Assembly: GCA_024280135.1 (NCBI GenBank)
Contig: JAJRQS010000060.1
Span: forward strand, 1 to 9,165
DNA length: 9,165 nucleotides
Reading direction: 5' to 3'
Origin: Bacteroidota bacterium
GTDB lineage: Bacteria; Bacteroidota; Bacteroidia; Chitinophagales; Saprospiraceae
Notes under the pieces: generated by a model
Told to the model about the DNA's origin: nothing
Seen by the model: only the letters and a program-made list of their open reading frames with translations
Databases searched by the model: none
Translations under genes and position numbers: made by a program
In this document: in pieces, positions 1 to 5,735 of the stretch
How the letters are laid out: the number at the start of each line of letters is the position of its first letter
How positions within the stretch are numbered: position 1 is the stretch's first letter

Positions 1-308
1 GAGCAAATAAACGCGACCAAAGGAAGCACTTAAACGCGACCGAAGGAAGCAAATAAACGCGACCAAAGGAAGCAAATAAACGCGACCGAAGGAAGCACTT
101 AAACGCGACCAAAGGAAGCAAATAAACGCGACCGAAGGAAGCATATAAACGCGACCGAAGGAAGCAAATAAACGCGACCAAAGGAAGCAAATAAACGCGA
201 CCGAAGGAGAGCAAATAAACGCGACCAAAGGGAGCACTTAAACGCGACCGAAGGAAGCATATAAACGCGACCGAAGGAAGCAAATAAACGCGACCAAAGG
301 AAGCAAAT
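1..308. repeat. 23-bp direct tandem repeat array, 13 units, running off the left edge
   Basis: Thirteen head-to-tail units occupy 5-304, with part of another at 1-4 and a leftover AAAT at 305-308. Each unit is a tetranucleotide (AAAT, ACTT or ATAT), then AA, then the core ACGCGACCRAAGGAAGC. Twelve units are exactly 23 bp; the ninth (189-212) is 24 bp because its end reads GGAGAGC, and the tenth ends GGGAGC. Variation is almost confined to the tetranucleotide and the single R position. There are no spacers, so this is not CRISPR. The unit is not a multiple of three and carries stops, so the tract is not coding. No gene, promoter or hairpin terminator is seen inside. It lies immediately 3' of the VEKIVEVP-repeat protein gene, so its transcript would probably read into the array. 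Function is unknown. Confidence 0.95.
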
Positions 309-310
309 GG

Positions 311-1633
311 CTATCCTTTATCTTTCCCGCCATCGAGATATTCCTGAAATTCCTTTAGCATTTCCCATTCACCGTCTGCTGCCATTTTTGACTGTTTTGG
401 CCAAGAGGTTGGATCATGGAAGGCAAATCGACTACCTGCTTCAGTGAGGATTTTTGATAATTTTGTTGGTTTCGTTTTTGCTAATTGGGCATAGGTGAGG
501 ATACCTGCATTGTGCAATAACTCTTCAATCTTGGGCCCAATACCTTCTATTTTTTTTAGGTTATCTGGTTTGGCCGGTTTAGATGCTGCTTTCTTTTTAG
601 CAGGTTTCTTTGCCTTCTTGACACCATTACTAGAAGCAATCATTGGAACTTCTACGATCTTCTCTACTTCTACGATCTTCTCTACTTCTACGATCTTCTC
701 TACTTCTACGATCTTCTCTACTATTACTTCGACAGGCACTTCGACTATCTTTTCAACTTCGACTATCTTTTCAACAATAGTATCCGTAGGCACTTTAACA
801 ATACGTTCGATGACCATCTCCTTGGGCACTTCTACTATCTTTTCGACTATCTTCTCTACTTCTACTATCCGATCTACAGGTACTTCTACTATTTTTTCAA
901 CGATCTTCTCCACAATTACTTCAACTGGCACTTCGACTATCTTCTCCACAATACGCTCTTCGACAACAGGTACTTCGACTATTTTTTCGACTTCTACTAT
1001 CTTTTCGACCATCACCTCTTTTTCGACTATTTTTTCGACTTCTACTTCGACTATTTTTTCGACTTCTACTTGCACCTCTACTACTCTATCTATAATTTTT
1101 TCGACGATGTTTTCTGTGTAAACAGGTACTTCGACGATTTTCTCCACAATTACTTCTTGAGGTACTTCCACTATTCTTTCTACAATACGCTCTTGAATTA
1201 TTTCAGAAGGCATTTGCCCCATTGGCATCGCCTCGACTCCTTCCGGATACCCTTGCATGGTTTCTTCTAAACTCTCATTCTTACTTTTCAACAGACCTAA
1301 ATCAGCGTCTAATGTAGTCACTCTTTGACGCAAGGAATTATTATTTTGCGTAAGCAGATTCATCTGAGTTTCAAAGTTGCCTACATTCTCTTTTAGCTCT
1401 TTATTCTCATTATTTACTTCATCCAAAGCTGTGGACAAGCTGTCATTTTGAGATTTAGCTAATTTTAAGTCCTTAACGTATTTTTCTATTTTACGCTTAA
1501 ACTTTCCCCAAAGCGCATAGCCTAACCACAATCCAATTAAGGAAGCTAATAGGAACATGAAAATAATTTCTAGATAATGCGTCGTGTAAGTCCCTGTACC
1601 AGGGCCAATTGCAGGATTTGATAGAAAAAACAT
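311..1633 (-). CDS. Membrane-anchored coiled-coil protein with VEKIVEVP repeats and a C-terminal helix-hairpin-helix domain
   Basis: The 440-residue product has five parts. A short N-terminus leads into one transmembrane helix (about 21-43) followed by KFKRK, which predicts a cytoplasmic C-terminus. A polar heptad-like coiled coil spans about 45-127. A repeat region at 145-330 is built from EKIVE, VEVP and IVEK blocks, with about sixteen copies of EKIVE. A Lys/Ala/Pro-rich linker at 338-356 resembles histone H1 tails. The end (357-440) starts with LKKIEGIGPKIEELL, a helix-hairpin-helix of the COG3743 type found in many Bacteroidota proteins, and continues to a W-P-K-Q and EYLDGG segment. The HHH fold usually contacts DNA backbone without sequence specificity. 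The start at 1633 is 27 bp after the OmpA-like gene stop, so both are probably co-transcribed. The precise function is unknown; an envelope scaffold or membrane-DNA tether is inference. The long plus-strand reading frame opposite the repeats is an artefact of their composition. Confidence 0.9.
   Translation of the reverse strand: MFFLSNPAIGPGTGTYTTHYLEIIFMFLLASLIGLWLGYALWGKFKRKIEKYVKDLKLAKSQNDSLSTALDEVNNENKELKENVGNFETQMNLLTQNNNSLRQRVTTLDADLGLLKSKNESLEETMQGYPEGVEAMPMGQMPSEIIQERIVERIVEVPQEVIVEKIVEVPVYTENIVEKIIDRVVEVQVEVEKIVEVEVEKIVEKEVMVEKIVEVEKIVEVPVVEERIVEKIVEVPVEVIVEKIVEKIVEVPVDRIVEVEKIVEKIVEVPKEMVIERIVKVPTDTIVEKIVEVEKIVEVPVEVIVEKIVEVEKIVEVEKIVEVEKIVEVPMIASSNGVKKAKKPAKKKAASKPAKPDNLKKIEGIGPKIEELLHNAGILTYAQLAKTKPTKLSKILTEAGSRFAFHDPTSWPKQSKMAADGEWEMLKEFQEYLDGGKDKG
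644..1201 (-). repeat. Coding repeat region specifying VEKIVEVP-type peptide repeats
   Basis: This stretch encodes residues 145-330 of the membrane protein. The peptide alternates hydrophobic V/I with charged E/K, with periodic VP breaks and blocks such as IVEKIVEVP, VEVEKIVE and IVEVPVEVIVEK. Most of the region uses mixed codons for the same peptide, pointing to old, selected repeats. The left end contains a homogeneous sub-array, listed separately. Confidence 0.9.
648..719 (-). repeat. Four perfect 18-bp tandem repeats inside the VEKIVEVP coding region
   Basis: On the plus strand ACTTCTACGATCTTCTCT occurs four times without mismatch at 648-665, 666-683, 684-701 and 702-719. Each encodes one six-residue VEKIVE-type unit near the C-terminal end of the repeat region. 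Other copies of the same peptide use different codons (for example ACTTCGACTATC), so this block looks like a recent in-frame slippage or recombination expansion. Confidence 0.93.
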
Positions 1634-1660
1634 TGTGCGTATGATTTAATGTGAAGAATA

Positions 1661-2458
1661 TTATTTTATGGTGATTTCCACTCGTCTATTTTGATGCCGA
1701 CCTACTGGAGAATCATTAGTCGCAACAGGCTCTGTGTCCCCTTTGGACTTCGTAACGATCGCCTTGCGCGAAACGCCCTTTTTAATTAAAAAGTCACGTA
1801 TATTTTTGGCTCTTCTAAGTCCTATTGCTTTGTTCTTGCGTGCACTACCGACATTATCAGCATGACCGGTAATGACGACTTTTGCTCCATTGGTTTTTAA
1901 CTCATCTGCCAGCCTATCTAAATACTCATCAATAACGGCATTGGGTTCTTTTTCAATAGACTGGTAGGGAAATAAGATCACAATCTTATCGCCCAAATCC
2001 AAAATCTCAGCCTTGCTGGCATCAATGTCAATAATATCAAATGCTACGGATTCAAATGCGGTCTGATGGTCTGCAGATAATCCATCTTCACCTTCTGATA
2101 AAATTCTTATTTTTTGAGGGTCTACGACTTCCTCTAACATGGCTTTCACATGACTCGCTCTAGCCAATCCTAAGTCTTGAAAATCAGTGTTATTGTCCTC
2201 ATCGTTAAAATATCGACCCGTAATCTGTATTACTTGCCCTTCTCCCAATCCTTCAGATAATGTCTGTATTAAACTATCTGCACCATTAATGACAGGGGTC
2301 TCACTTGACCAATTGAAAGTGATAGGTGCTTTTGCCTTTTTTGCGGAAGCTACAACAGCTGGATATGTATCACACACACGCTTAATCTTACAGACATAAT
2401 ATCTGCCCCCAAATATGGCAAATAGCACAAATGTGACAATGGGCATCCAAGGTTTCAT
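1661..2458 (-). CDS. OmpA-family protein with two OmpA-like domains and an N-terminal membrane anchor
   Basis: The 265-residue product starts with a hydrophobic segment (about 5-18) followed by a basic stretch. No lipobox is seen, so it is probably an uncleaved signal anchor. The C-terminal domain (about 159-265) is a clear OmpA/MotB peptidoglycan-binding fold: VVITGHADNVG, then GLRRAKNIRDFLIKKGVS, then NRRVEI at the end. The usual TGHTD motif is TGHAD here, with the Asp and the Arg kept, which in this family bind diaminopimelate. Residues about 46-121 look like a second, degenerate OmpA fold (ITFNW, VIQITGRYFND, LARASHVKAML, KIRILSEGE) that has lost the His/Asp loop. The start at 2458 gives a leader of about 30 bases from a TATCTTTG box. 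It is the upstream gene of the pair with the VEKIVEVP protein. The family call is strong; the role in cell-wall anchoring is family knowledge. Confidence 0.9.
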   Translation of the reverse strand: MKPWMPIVTFVLFAIFGGRYYVCKIKRVCDTYPAVVASAKKAKAPITFNWSSETPVINGADSLIQTLSEGLGEGQVIQITGRYFNDEDNNTDFQDLGLARASHVKAMLEEVVDPQKIRILSEGEDGLSADHQTAFESVAFDIIDIDASKAEILDLGDKIVILFPYQSIEKEPNAVIDEYLDRLADELKTNGAKVVITGHADNVGSARKNKAIGLRRAKNIRDFLIKKGVSRKAIVTKSKGDTEPVATNDSPVGRHQNRRVEITIK

Positions 2459-2493
2459 AGTTGCGGTTTATTTCTTGAAAACATTACTTGACA

Positions 2494-2515
2494 CAAAGAT
2501 AGTATAATATCTTTG
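2494..2515 (-). promoter_or_regulatory. Putative -7 promoter box of the OmpA-like operon inside a palindrome
   Basis: On the minus strand TATCTTTG (2501-2494) matches the Bacteroidota -7 consensus TAnnTTTG and lies 36 bases upstream of the ATG at 2458. The plus-strand order is CAAAGATA (2494-2501), a six-base spacer GTATAA, then TATCTTTG (2508-2515), a perfect 8-bp inverted repeat. No clear TTG is seen at the -33 spacing. The palindrome could be an operator overlapping the promoter, or a bidirectional promoter, though no plus-strand gene follows. Confidence 0.55.
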
Positions 2516-2575
2516 AAAAATCGCATATGAAGGAGTTATAATAACTTTAACTGGAAGGAATTGGCTACCCTTCTG

Positions 2576-2608
2576 GTGAGACCTGCTCACAAAACCAGAT
2601 AAATCTGG
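2576..2608 (-). terminator. Possible weak terminator after the S46 peptidase gene
   Basis: Just beyond the stop at 2615, the minus strand contains CCAGATTTATCTGG (2608-2595), which can form a 5-bp stem with a 4-base loop followed by GTTTTG. A second hairpin with GTGAG/CTCAC arms follows (2576-2590). The stems are short and the T run is only four bases, so termination here is plausible but not strong. Confidence 0.4.
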
Positions 2609-2614
2609 CGGTAC

Positions 2615-3292
2615 CTACCACTTTTTTTTGCGAACTTTTTTCCATTTTTTCTTCTCAGCGCCCTCTTTTGGATGAACAACTTGAATCTCATCAATGATTC
2701 GTTTCGCACCGGCGTACTTATCAATCACCCATAACACATAGCGCATATCGACCATAATGTTCCGACAAATAGAGCGATCGTAATTCATGTCACTCATCGT
2801 TCCTTCCCATACTCGGTCAAAATTCAATCCTACTAAATTACCGTATGCATCGATGACTGCACTGCCTGAATTTCCACCTGTTGTGTGGTTTGAGCCCAAG
2901 AAATTAATGGGCAACCGCCCATTTTCTCCATATCGGCCGTAGTCTTTCTGGTCATGCAAAGCCAACAGCCGTTCTGGCAAGTCAAATTCATAATCCCCAG
3001 GTACGTACTTGGCGACCAATCCATCTAGATACGTTTTAGGTAGGTACAGGACCCCGTCTTTAGGTTCGTAGCCCTCAACTTGCCCATAAGTTACACGCAT
3101 CGTACCGTTTGCGTCTGGATAGAATTTCTTATCCGGAAGCACCTCCATCAATGCAGCCATGTAATATCGTTGAAGGCTATCCAACGGAGCTTTAATCGCA
3201 TTATACTCTGGAGTCAGTTTCTGGCTATAAGCATCCACAACGTCTATAAAGAATCGATATACGGGGTCCGCTTTAATCGTAGCCGTATCATT
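2615..3292 (-). CDS. S46 dipeptidyl peptidase, C-terminal part (frameshifted; DPP11-like)
   Basis: This is the second part of a split S46 peptidase. It is read from about 3292, just after the A run where the frame is lost, through DPVYRFF and LDSLQRYYMAALMEV to the stop at 2615. It carries the catalytic Ser in TTGGNSGSAV, Ser648 if the two parts are joined. This is followed by LVGLNFDRVWEG: in S46 enzymes the Asp of this motif binds the substrate N-terminus, and the next residue sets specificity, Gly in DPP7 and Arg in DPP11. Arg here (665 joined) predicts cleavage after Asp or Glu. An in-frame GTG at 3238 could be taken as a start, but homology continues upstream of it, so it is not a real start. 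The C-terminus ends in an unusual Lys/Trp tail (EKKKWKKVRKKKW) next to an A8 run at 2622-2629. Confidence 0.88.
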   Translation of the reverse strand, partial: NDTATIKADPVYRFFIDVVDAYSQKLTPEYNAIKAPLDSLQRYYMAALMEVLPDKKFYPDANGTMRVTYGQVEGYEPKDGVLYLPKTYLDGLVAKYVPGDYEFDLPERLLALHDQKDYGRYGENGRLPINFLGSNHTTGGNSGSAVIDAYGNLVGLNFDRVWEGTMSDMNYDRSICRNIMVDMRYVLWVIDKYAGAKRIIDEIQVVHPKEGAEKKKWKKVRKKKW

Positions 3293-4806
3293 TTCTCAAG
3301 TAATTGATAGATTTTCTCTGGGTTTGTAAAAATAGAATGATCATATAGTTCACTAGCCAGTTTATCCATGTCATATCCCATTTCAAAGCGCTCCGCTAAT
3401 AAATAATCTGGAAAATAGGCTGTACACACATTCTCCGTAAACAATTGCATTAGAGATTTAAAAACCTCTTTATCAATATCAGGCTGATAGTTTTTATAAA
3501 ATCTTTCTAAAGATTTTTTGGTCGCAGGTAATAATTCTTTGTAATCTTCTGTATCCGCTTTCGCAAAAAATCTACGCAAGGAATTGGCTGGCTTAAATAA
3601 CTCAATATGTCGGAAAAACAATTCGTGATAATATTCCCTATAAACTGCTAGCAATTCTATTTCTTGATATTTAACATCCATGCTCGAAAGTAAGTCGCCG
3701 TATTTTTTATTCAATACAGGTTTGGATGCGAGGCGCTTGTCAAACTCCGCTTCCATTAATTGCTTTTTCTCAACGGCTTTTGTTTTGATTAATCCAGTCC
3801 TCTCCCCTATCCATTTTTTCCAATAATTCGCAACTCTAGCATACTTTGAAGAATATTGAAGGCGTACATTAGGATCGGATCTCATGGCTTTATTTAAAAT
3901 CTTTAAGGCATGATCTCTAATCTCTATTCTTGCTGGATCTATCACATCTTGCACCTGCTTGATTGCGTAAGAAGGCAAGTATTCATTGGTCCTTCCGGGA
4001 AAACCATAGATGAGTGTAAAGTCCCCAGTCTCCACCCCATCAAGCGAAACAGGCAGATGATGTTTTGGCTGAATAGGCTGATTACTATATGAAAAATCTG
4101 CTGGCAAATTGTCCGCTCCCGCATAAATTCTAAACAAAGAAAAATCACCCGAATGACGTGGCCACTCCCAGTTATCTGTATCGGCTCCAAATTTTCCAAT
4201 TGAGGAAGGGGGGGCACCCACTAAGCGAACGTCCCGGTAAGTAATCGTCACAAAAAGAATGTATTGATTTCCTTTAAAAAAGGGTTTTATTAATAATTCT
4301 TCATGTGACTTTTTTGCGTAAGTATCTTTAAAAGATTTAATATTTTGAGAAATCTTATCATTGCGTTCTTTGGTCGTCATATTGTCCGTCACTCCAACCA
4401 AAATTGCTTCCGTTACATCTTCAATCCGATCTATAAAAGTTGCTGTTAGATTATCATTGGGTAATTCATCCGATTGACGCATCGCCCAAAATCCATCTTG
4501 CAAATAATTATTTTCTAAGGATGAATGGGATTGAATCACAGAATAACCACAGTGATGATTAGTCAATAATAAGCCGTTTGGGGAGATGATAGAAGATGAA
4601 CATCCTCCATTAAAATGAACTATGGCATCTTTCAGTGAACCTTTGTTGACGCTGTAGATATCTTCAGCTGTCATTTTCATGCCCATCGCACGCATATCCG
4701 CTTCATTCAATTGTCCAATCAAAAAAGGAAGCCACATACCCTCTCCTGCAAAAAGACCGATAGGAAGGAAGATGACAAATAGAACAGAGTAGAGTAGATT
4801 GCGCAT
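3244..4806 (-). CDS. S46 dipeptidyl peptidase, N-terminal part (frameshifted; DPP7/DPP11 family)
   Basis: This part encodes a signal peptide (1-20, cleavage likely after LFA) and then GEGMWLPFLI, the typical mature start of S46 exopeptidases, which remove dipeptides from peptide N-termini in the periplasm. The catalytic His is His85 in LLLTNHHCGY. GADTDNWEWPRHSGDF holds the substrate-binding Asn212/Trp213 and the catalytic Asp221. The helical domain that caps the active site follows (about 280-500). Homology stops at LLEK (residue 505); the frame then reads 15 unrelated residues to a stop at 3244-3246. Slipping back one base at AAAA (3291-3294) enters the frame of the downstream part and gives about 730 residues, close to the family length of roughly 710-720. 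The ATG at 4806 is preferred over a TTG at 4830, which falls inside the promoter box. Whether this is a pseudogene or a sequence error cannot be decided here. Confidence 0.9.
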   Translation of the reverse strand: MRNLLYSVLFVIFLPIGLFAGEGMWLPFLIGQLNEADMRAMGMKMTAEDIYSVNKGSLKDAIVHFNGGCSSSIISPNGLLLTNHHCGYSVIQSHSSLENNYLQDGFWAMRQSDELPNDNLTATFIDRIEDVTEAILVGVTDNMTTKERNDKISQNIKSFKDTYAKKSHEELLIKPFFKGNQYILFVTITYRDVRLVGAPPSSIGKFGADTDNWEWPRHSGDFSLFRIYAGADNLPADFSYSNQPIQPKHHLPVSLDGVETGDFTLIYGFPGRTNEYLPSYAIKQVQDVIDPARIEIRDHALKILNKAMRSDPNVRLQYSSKYARVANYWKKWIGERTGLIKTKAVEKKQLMEAEFDKRLASKPVLNKKYGDLLSSMDVKYQEIELLAVYREYYHELFFRHIELFKPANSLRRFFAKADTEDYKELLPATKKSLERFYKNYQPDIDKEVFKSLMQLFTENVCTAYFPDYLLAERFEMGYDMDKLASELYDHSIFTNPEKIYQLLEKMIRLRLKRTPYIDSL

Positions 4807-4827
4807 AATGATGTTTTTTTCTTTGCA

Positions 4828-4858
4828 CAAAACTACTGATTTTATGTTGGTTTACCAA
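4828..4858 (-). promoter_or_regulatory. Bacteroidota-type promoter of the S46 peptidase gene
   Basis: Reading the minus strand, TTGG (4858-4855) is followed by 19 bases and then TAGTTTTG (4835-4828), matching the -33 TTG and -7 TAnnTTTG elements at the expected spacing. Transcription would start near 4821, leaving a leader of about 15 bases before the ATG at 4806. This supports the choice of that start codon. Confidence 0.7.
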
Positions 4859-4935
4859 GGAGGAGATGAAATAGTTGGTGAGGAGCCTTAGCCCGAATAA
4901 AATCCTACTCCTCTCCTATCCGATCGATGACTATT

Positions 4936-4983
4936 AGTAACGAACTCTGTGTGTGTATTCTATCTTCCACGAGTTCTATTACT
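4936..4983 (-). terminator. Inverted repeat downstream of iscX, possible terminator
   Basis: AGTAA-C-GAACTC (4936-4947) pairs with GAGTTC-TA-TTACT (4971-4983), giving 6-bp and 5-bp stems around a 1x2 internal loop and a loop of about 23 bases. It begins 16 bases beyond the iscX stop. No T run follows on the minus strand, so it could equally be an RNA-stabilising hairpin or a protein site. Apart from this and the S46 promoter, the 4860-4998 gap shows nothing else. Confidence 0.35.
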
Positions 4984-4998
4984 CGACTTAGTCATATT

Positions 4999-5244
4999 CT
5001 ACTGATTCTCCCGCCACTCGTACACCCAAGCGATTTGGATTTGCTCCAAATGCCCTTCGTTAGATTCTTTGCGCAAGCCTTCAAAATGAGGTACTTCCAA
5101 CACCCATTCAAGTAGATCGGTAAATCGAATACGGTAGATTTTGCTTTCGCCAAAATCATCCCCAAATCGGTCATACAGCGCCATTCCAATATCTTCGTAA
5201 TCATTCCATTGAATAGGAAGATCGTCTAGTCCAAAATTACTCAT
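4999..5244 (-). CDS. iscX: IscX family iron-sulfur cluster assembly protein
   Basis: The 81-residue product matches IscX along its length: a short extension, then IQWNDYEDIGMALYDRFGD (E. coli has a W-T-D then EIGEALYD), then IRFTDLLEWVLEVPHFEG and ESNEGHLEQIQIAWVYEW. In E. coli, IscX is an acidic protein that binds the cysteine desulfurase IscS and iron and tunes the rate of Fe-S cluster assembly. The IscX acidic surface (DYEDIG, the D near the FTD turn and the E-rich tail) is kept. It starts six bases after the ferredoxin stop, the same fdx-iscX order as the end of proteobacterial isc operons. Size and motifs fit the family (66 residues in E. coli); the extra length is at the N-terminus and in the YDRFGDDFGESKIYR insert. 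Confidence 0.9.
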   Translation of the reverse strand: MSNFGLDDLPIQWNDYEDIGMALYDRFGDDFGESKIYRIRFTDLLEWVLEVPHFEGLRKESNEGHLEQIQIAWVYEWRENQ

Positions 5245-5250
5245 AAATTA

Positions 5251-5595
5251 TTAGTGTTCGTGGGCGATGATTAGTTTTTGGTCGGGTATCAGTACTTTGA
5301 TGGTCGCATCTTGATTAATAAATTTTGCTTGACAGCCCAATCGTGAATCAAGAGTCGGGTTAATGGCTCCATCTATCTGGTCTTCTTCTCTGTCCGAAAT
5401 TTCATTTAAGTCATCAAAACCATCAAGGATAATAACATGACAGGTGCTACAAGCACAGACCTCACCGCAATTGTGGCTTAAATGCACATCGTTAGACTCC
5501 GCAATTTCTAATATGGAAATGTTTTCAAAATTGTCTGCTTCGACCGTCTTTGAGGGAATCGACTTATCCTCAAACTCAAAAATTACTTTAGCCAT
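5251..5595 (-). CDS. fdx: Isc-type [2Fe-2S] ferredoxin (adrenodoxin family)
   Basis: The 114-residue protein has the cluster motif HNCGEVCACSTCHV, giving ligands Cys43, Cys49 and Cys52 with the fourth, Cys88, in SRLGCQAKF. This C-x5-C-x2-C...C spacing defines the adrenodoxin/Isc-Fdx class rather than plant-type ferredoxins. It also keeps the extra, non-ligand Cys47 that in E. coli Fdx (Cys46) matters for function with IscS. The acidic patch DGFDDLNEISDREEDQID, used for partner docking, is present. The likely role is electron supply to cluster assembly, with the IscX gene directly behind. A TAGATTTG box at 5658-5651, 56 bases upstream, is the likely promoter. The ATG at 5595 is the natural start; the N-terminus MAKVIFEFED fits the family. 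Confidence 0.92.
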   Translation of the reverse strand: MAKVIFEFEDKSIPSKTVEADNFENISILEIAESNDVHLSHNCGEVCACSTCHVIILDGFDDLNEISDREEDQIDGAINPTLDSRLGCQAKFINQDATIKVLIPDQKLIIAHEH

Positions 5596-5650
5596 TATGT
5601 GATACTAGTTTTACTGTTCCCTAAGTAAACCTATTTACGGTAATTTAGTT

Positions 5651-5658
5651 CAAATCTA
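5651..5658 (-). promoter_or_regulatory. Putative -7 promoter box of the fdx-iscX unit
   Basis: The minus strand reads TAGATTTG, a full match to TAnnTTTG, 56 bases upstream of the fdx ATG. The -33 region is T-rich (it overlaps the T run of the adhesin terminator) but has no exact TTG at the ideal spacing. It is the only match seen between the terminator and fdx. Confidence 0.5.
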
Positions 5659-5672
5659 AACAGACCACCTAT

Positions 5673-5712
5673 AAAAAAAAGGACGTACACTGAAAACCAG
5701 CGTACGTCCTTT
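5673..5712 (-). terminator. Strong intrinsic terminator of the adhesin gene
   Basis: AAAGGACGTAC (5678-5688) and GTACGTCCTTT (5702-5712) form a perfect 11-bp stem. It is extended, after one A-C mismatch, by CTG/CAG around the loop AAAAC. On the minus strand the stem is followed directly by eight T (5680-5673). It sits 23 bases past the adhesin stop at 5736 and separates it from fdx. Confidence 0.93.
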
Positions 5713-5735
5713 CAATATTAATTAAAGAGCAGTTA

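Noticed and set aside
1..308. CRISPR-like repeat array
   Set aside because: Units are contiguous with no unique spacers, and no cas gene is present.
495..1121. Plus-strand reading frame with STIFSTSTIFS repeats
   Set aside because: It is the antisense image of the VEKIVEVP coding repeats; the minus-strand frame has the transmembrane helix and HHH domain.
3236..3238. GTG start for an independent C-terminal S46 gene
   Set aside because: Homology to S46 continues upstream of it to the frameshift, so this is the second half of one gene.
3285..3300. Programmed -1 ribosomal frameshift
   Set aside because: No canonical slippery heptamer and no clear downstream structure; an indel in the A run is simpler.
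4828..4830. TTG start for the S46 gene
   Set aside because: It overlaps the -7 box; the ATG at 4806 begins a proper signal peptide.
4927..5115. Plus-strand small reading frame over iscX
   Set aside because: It lies opposite a clear IscX gene and has no recognisable features.
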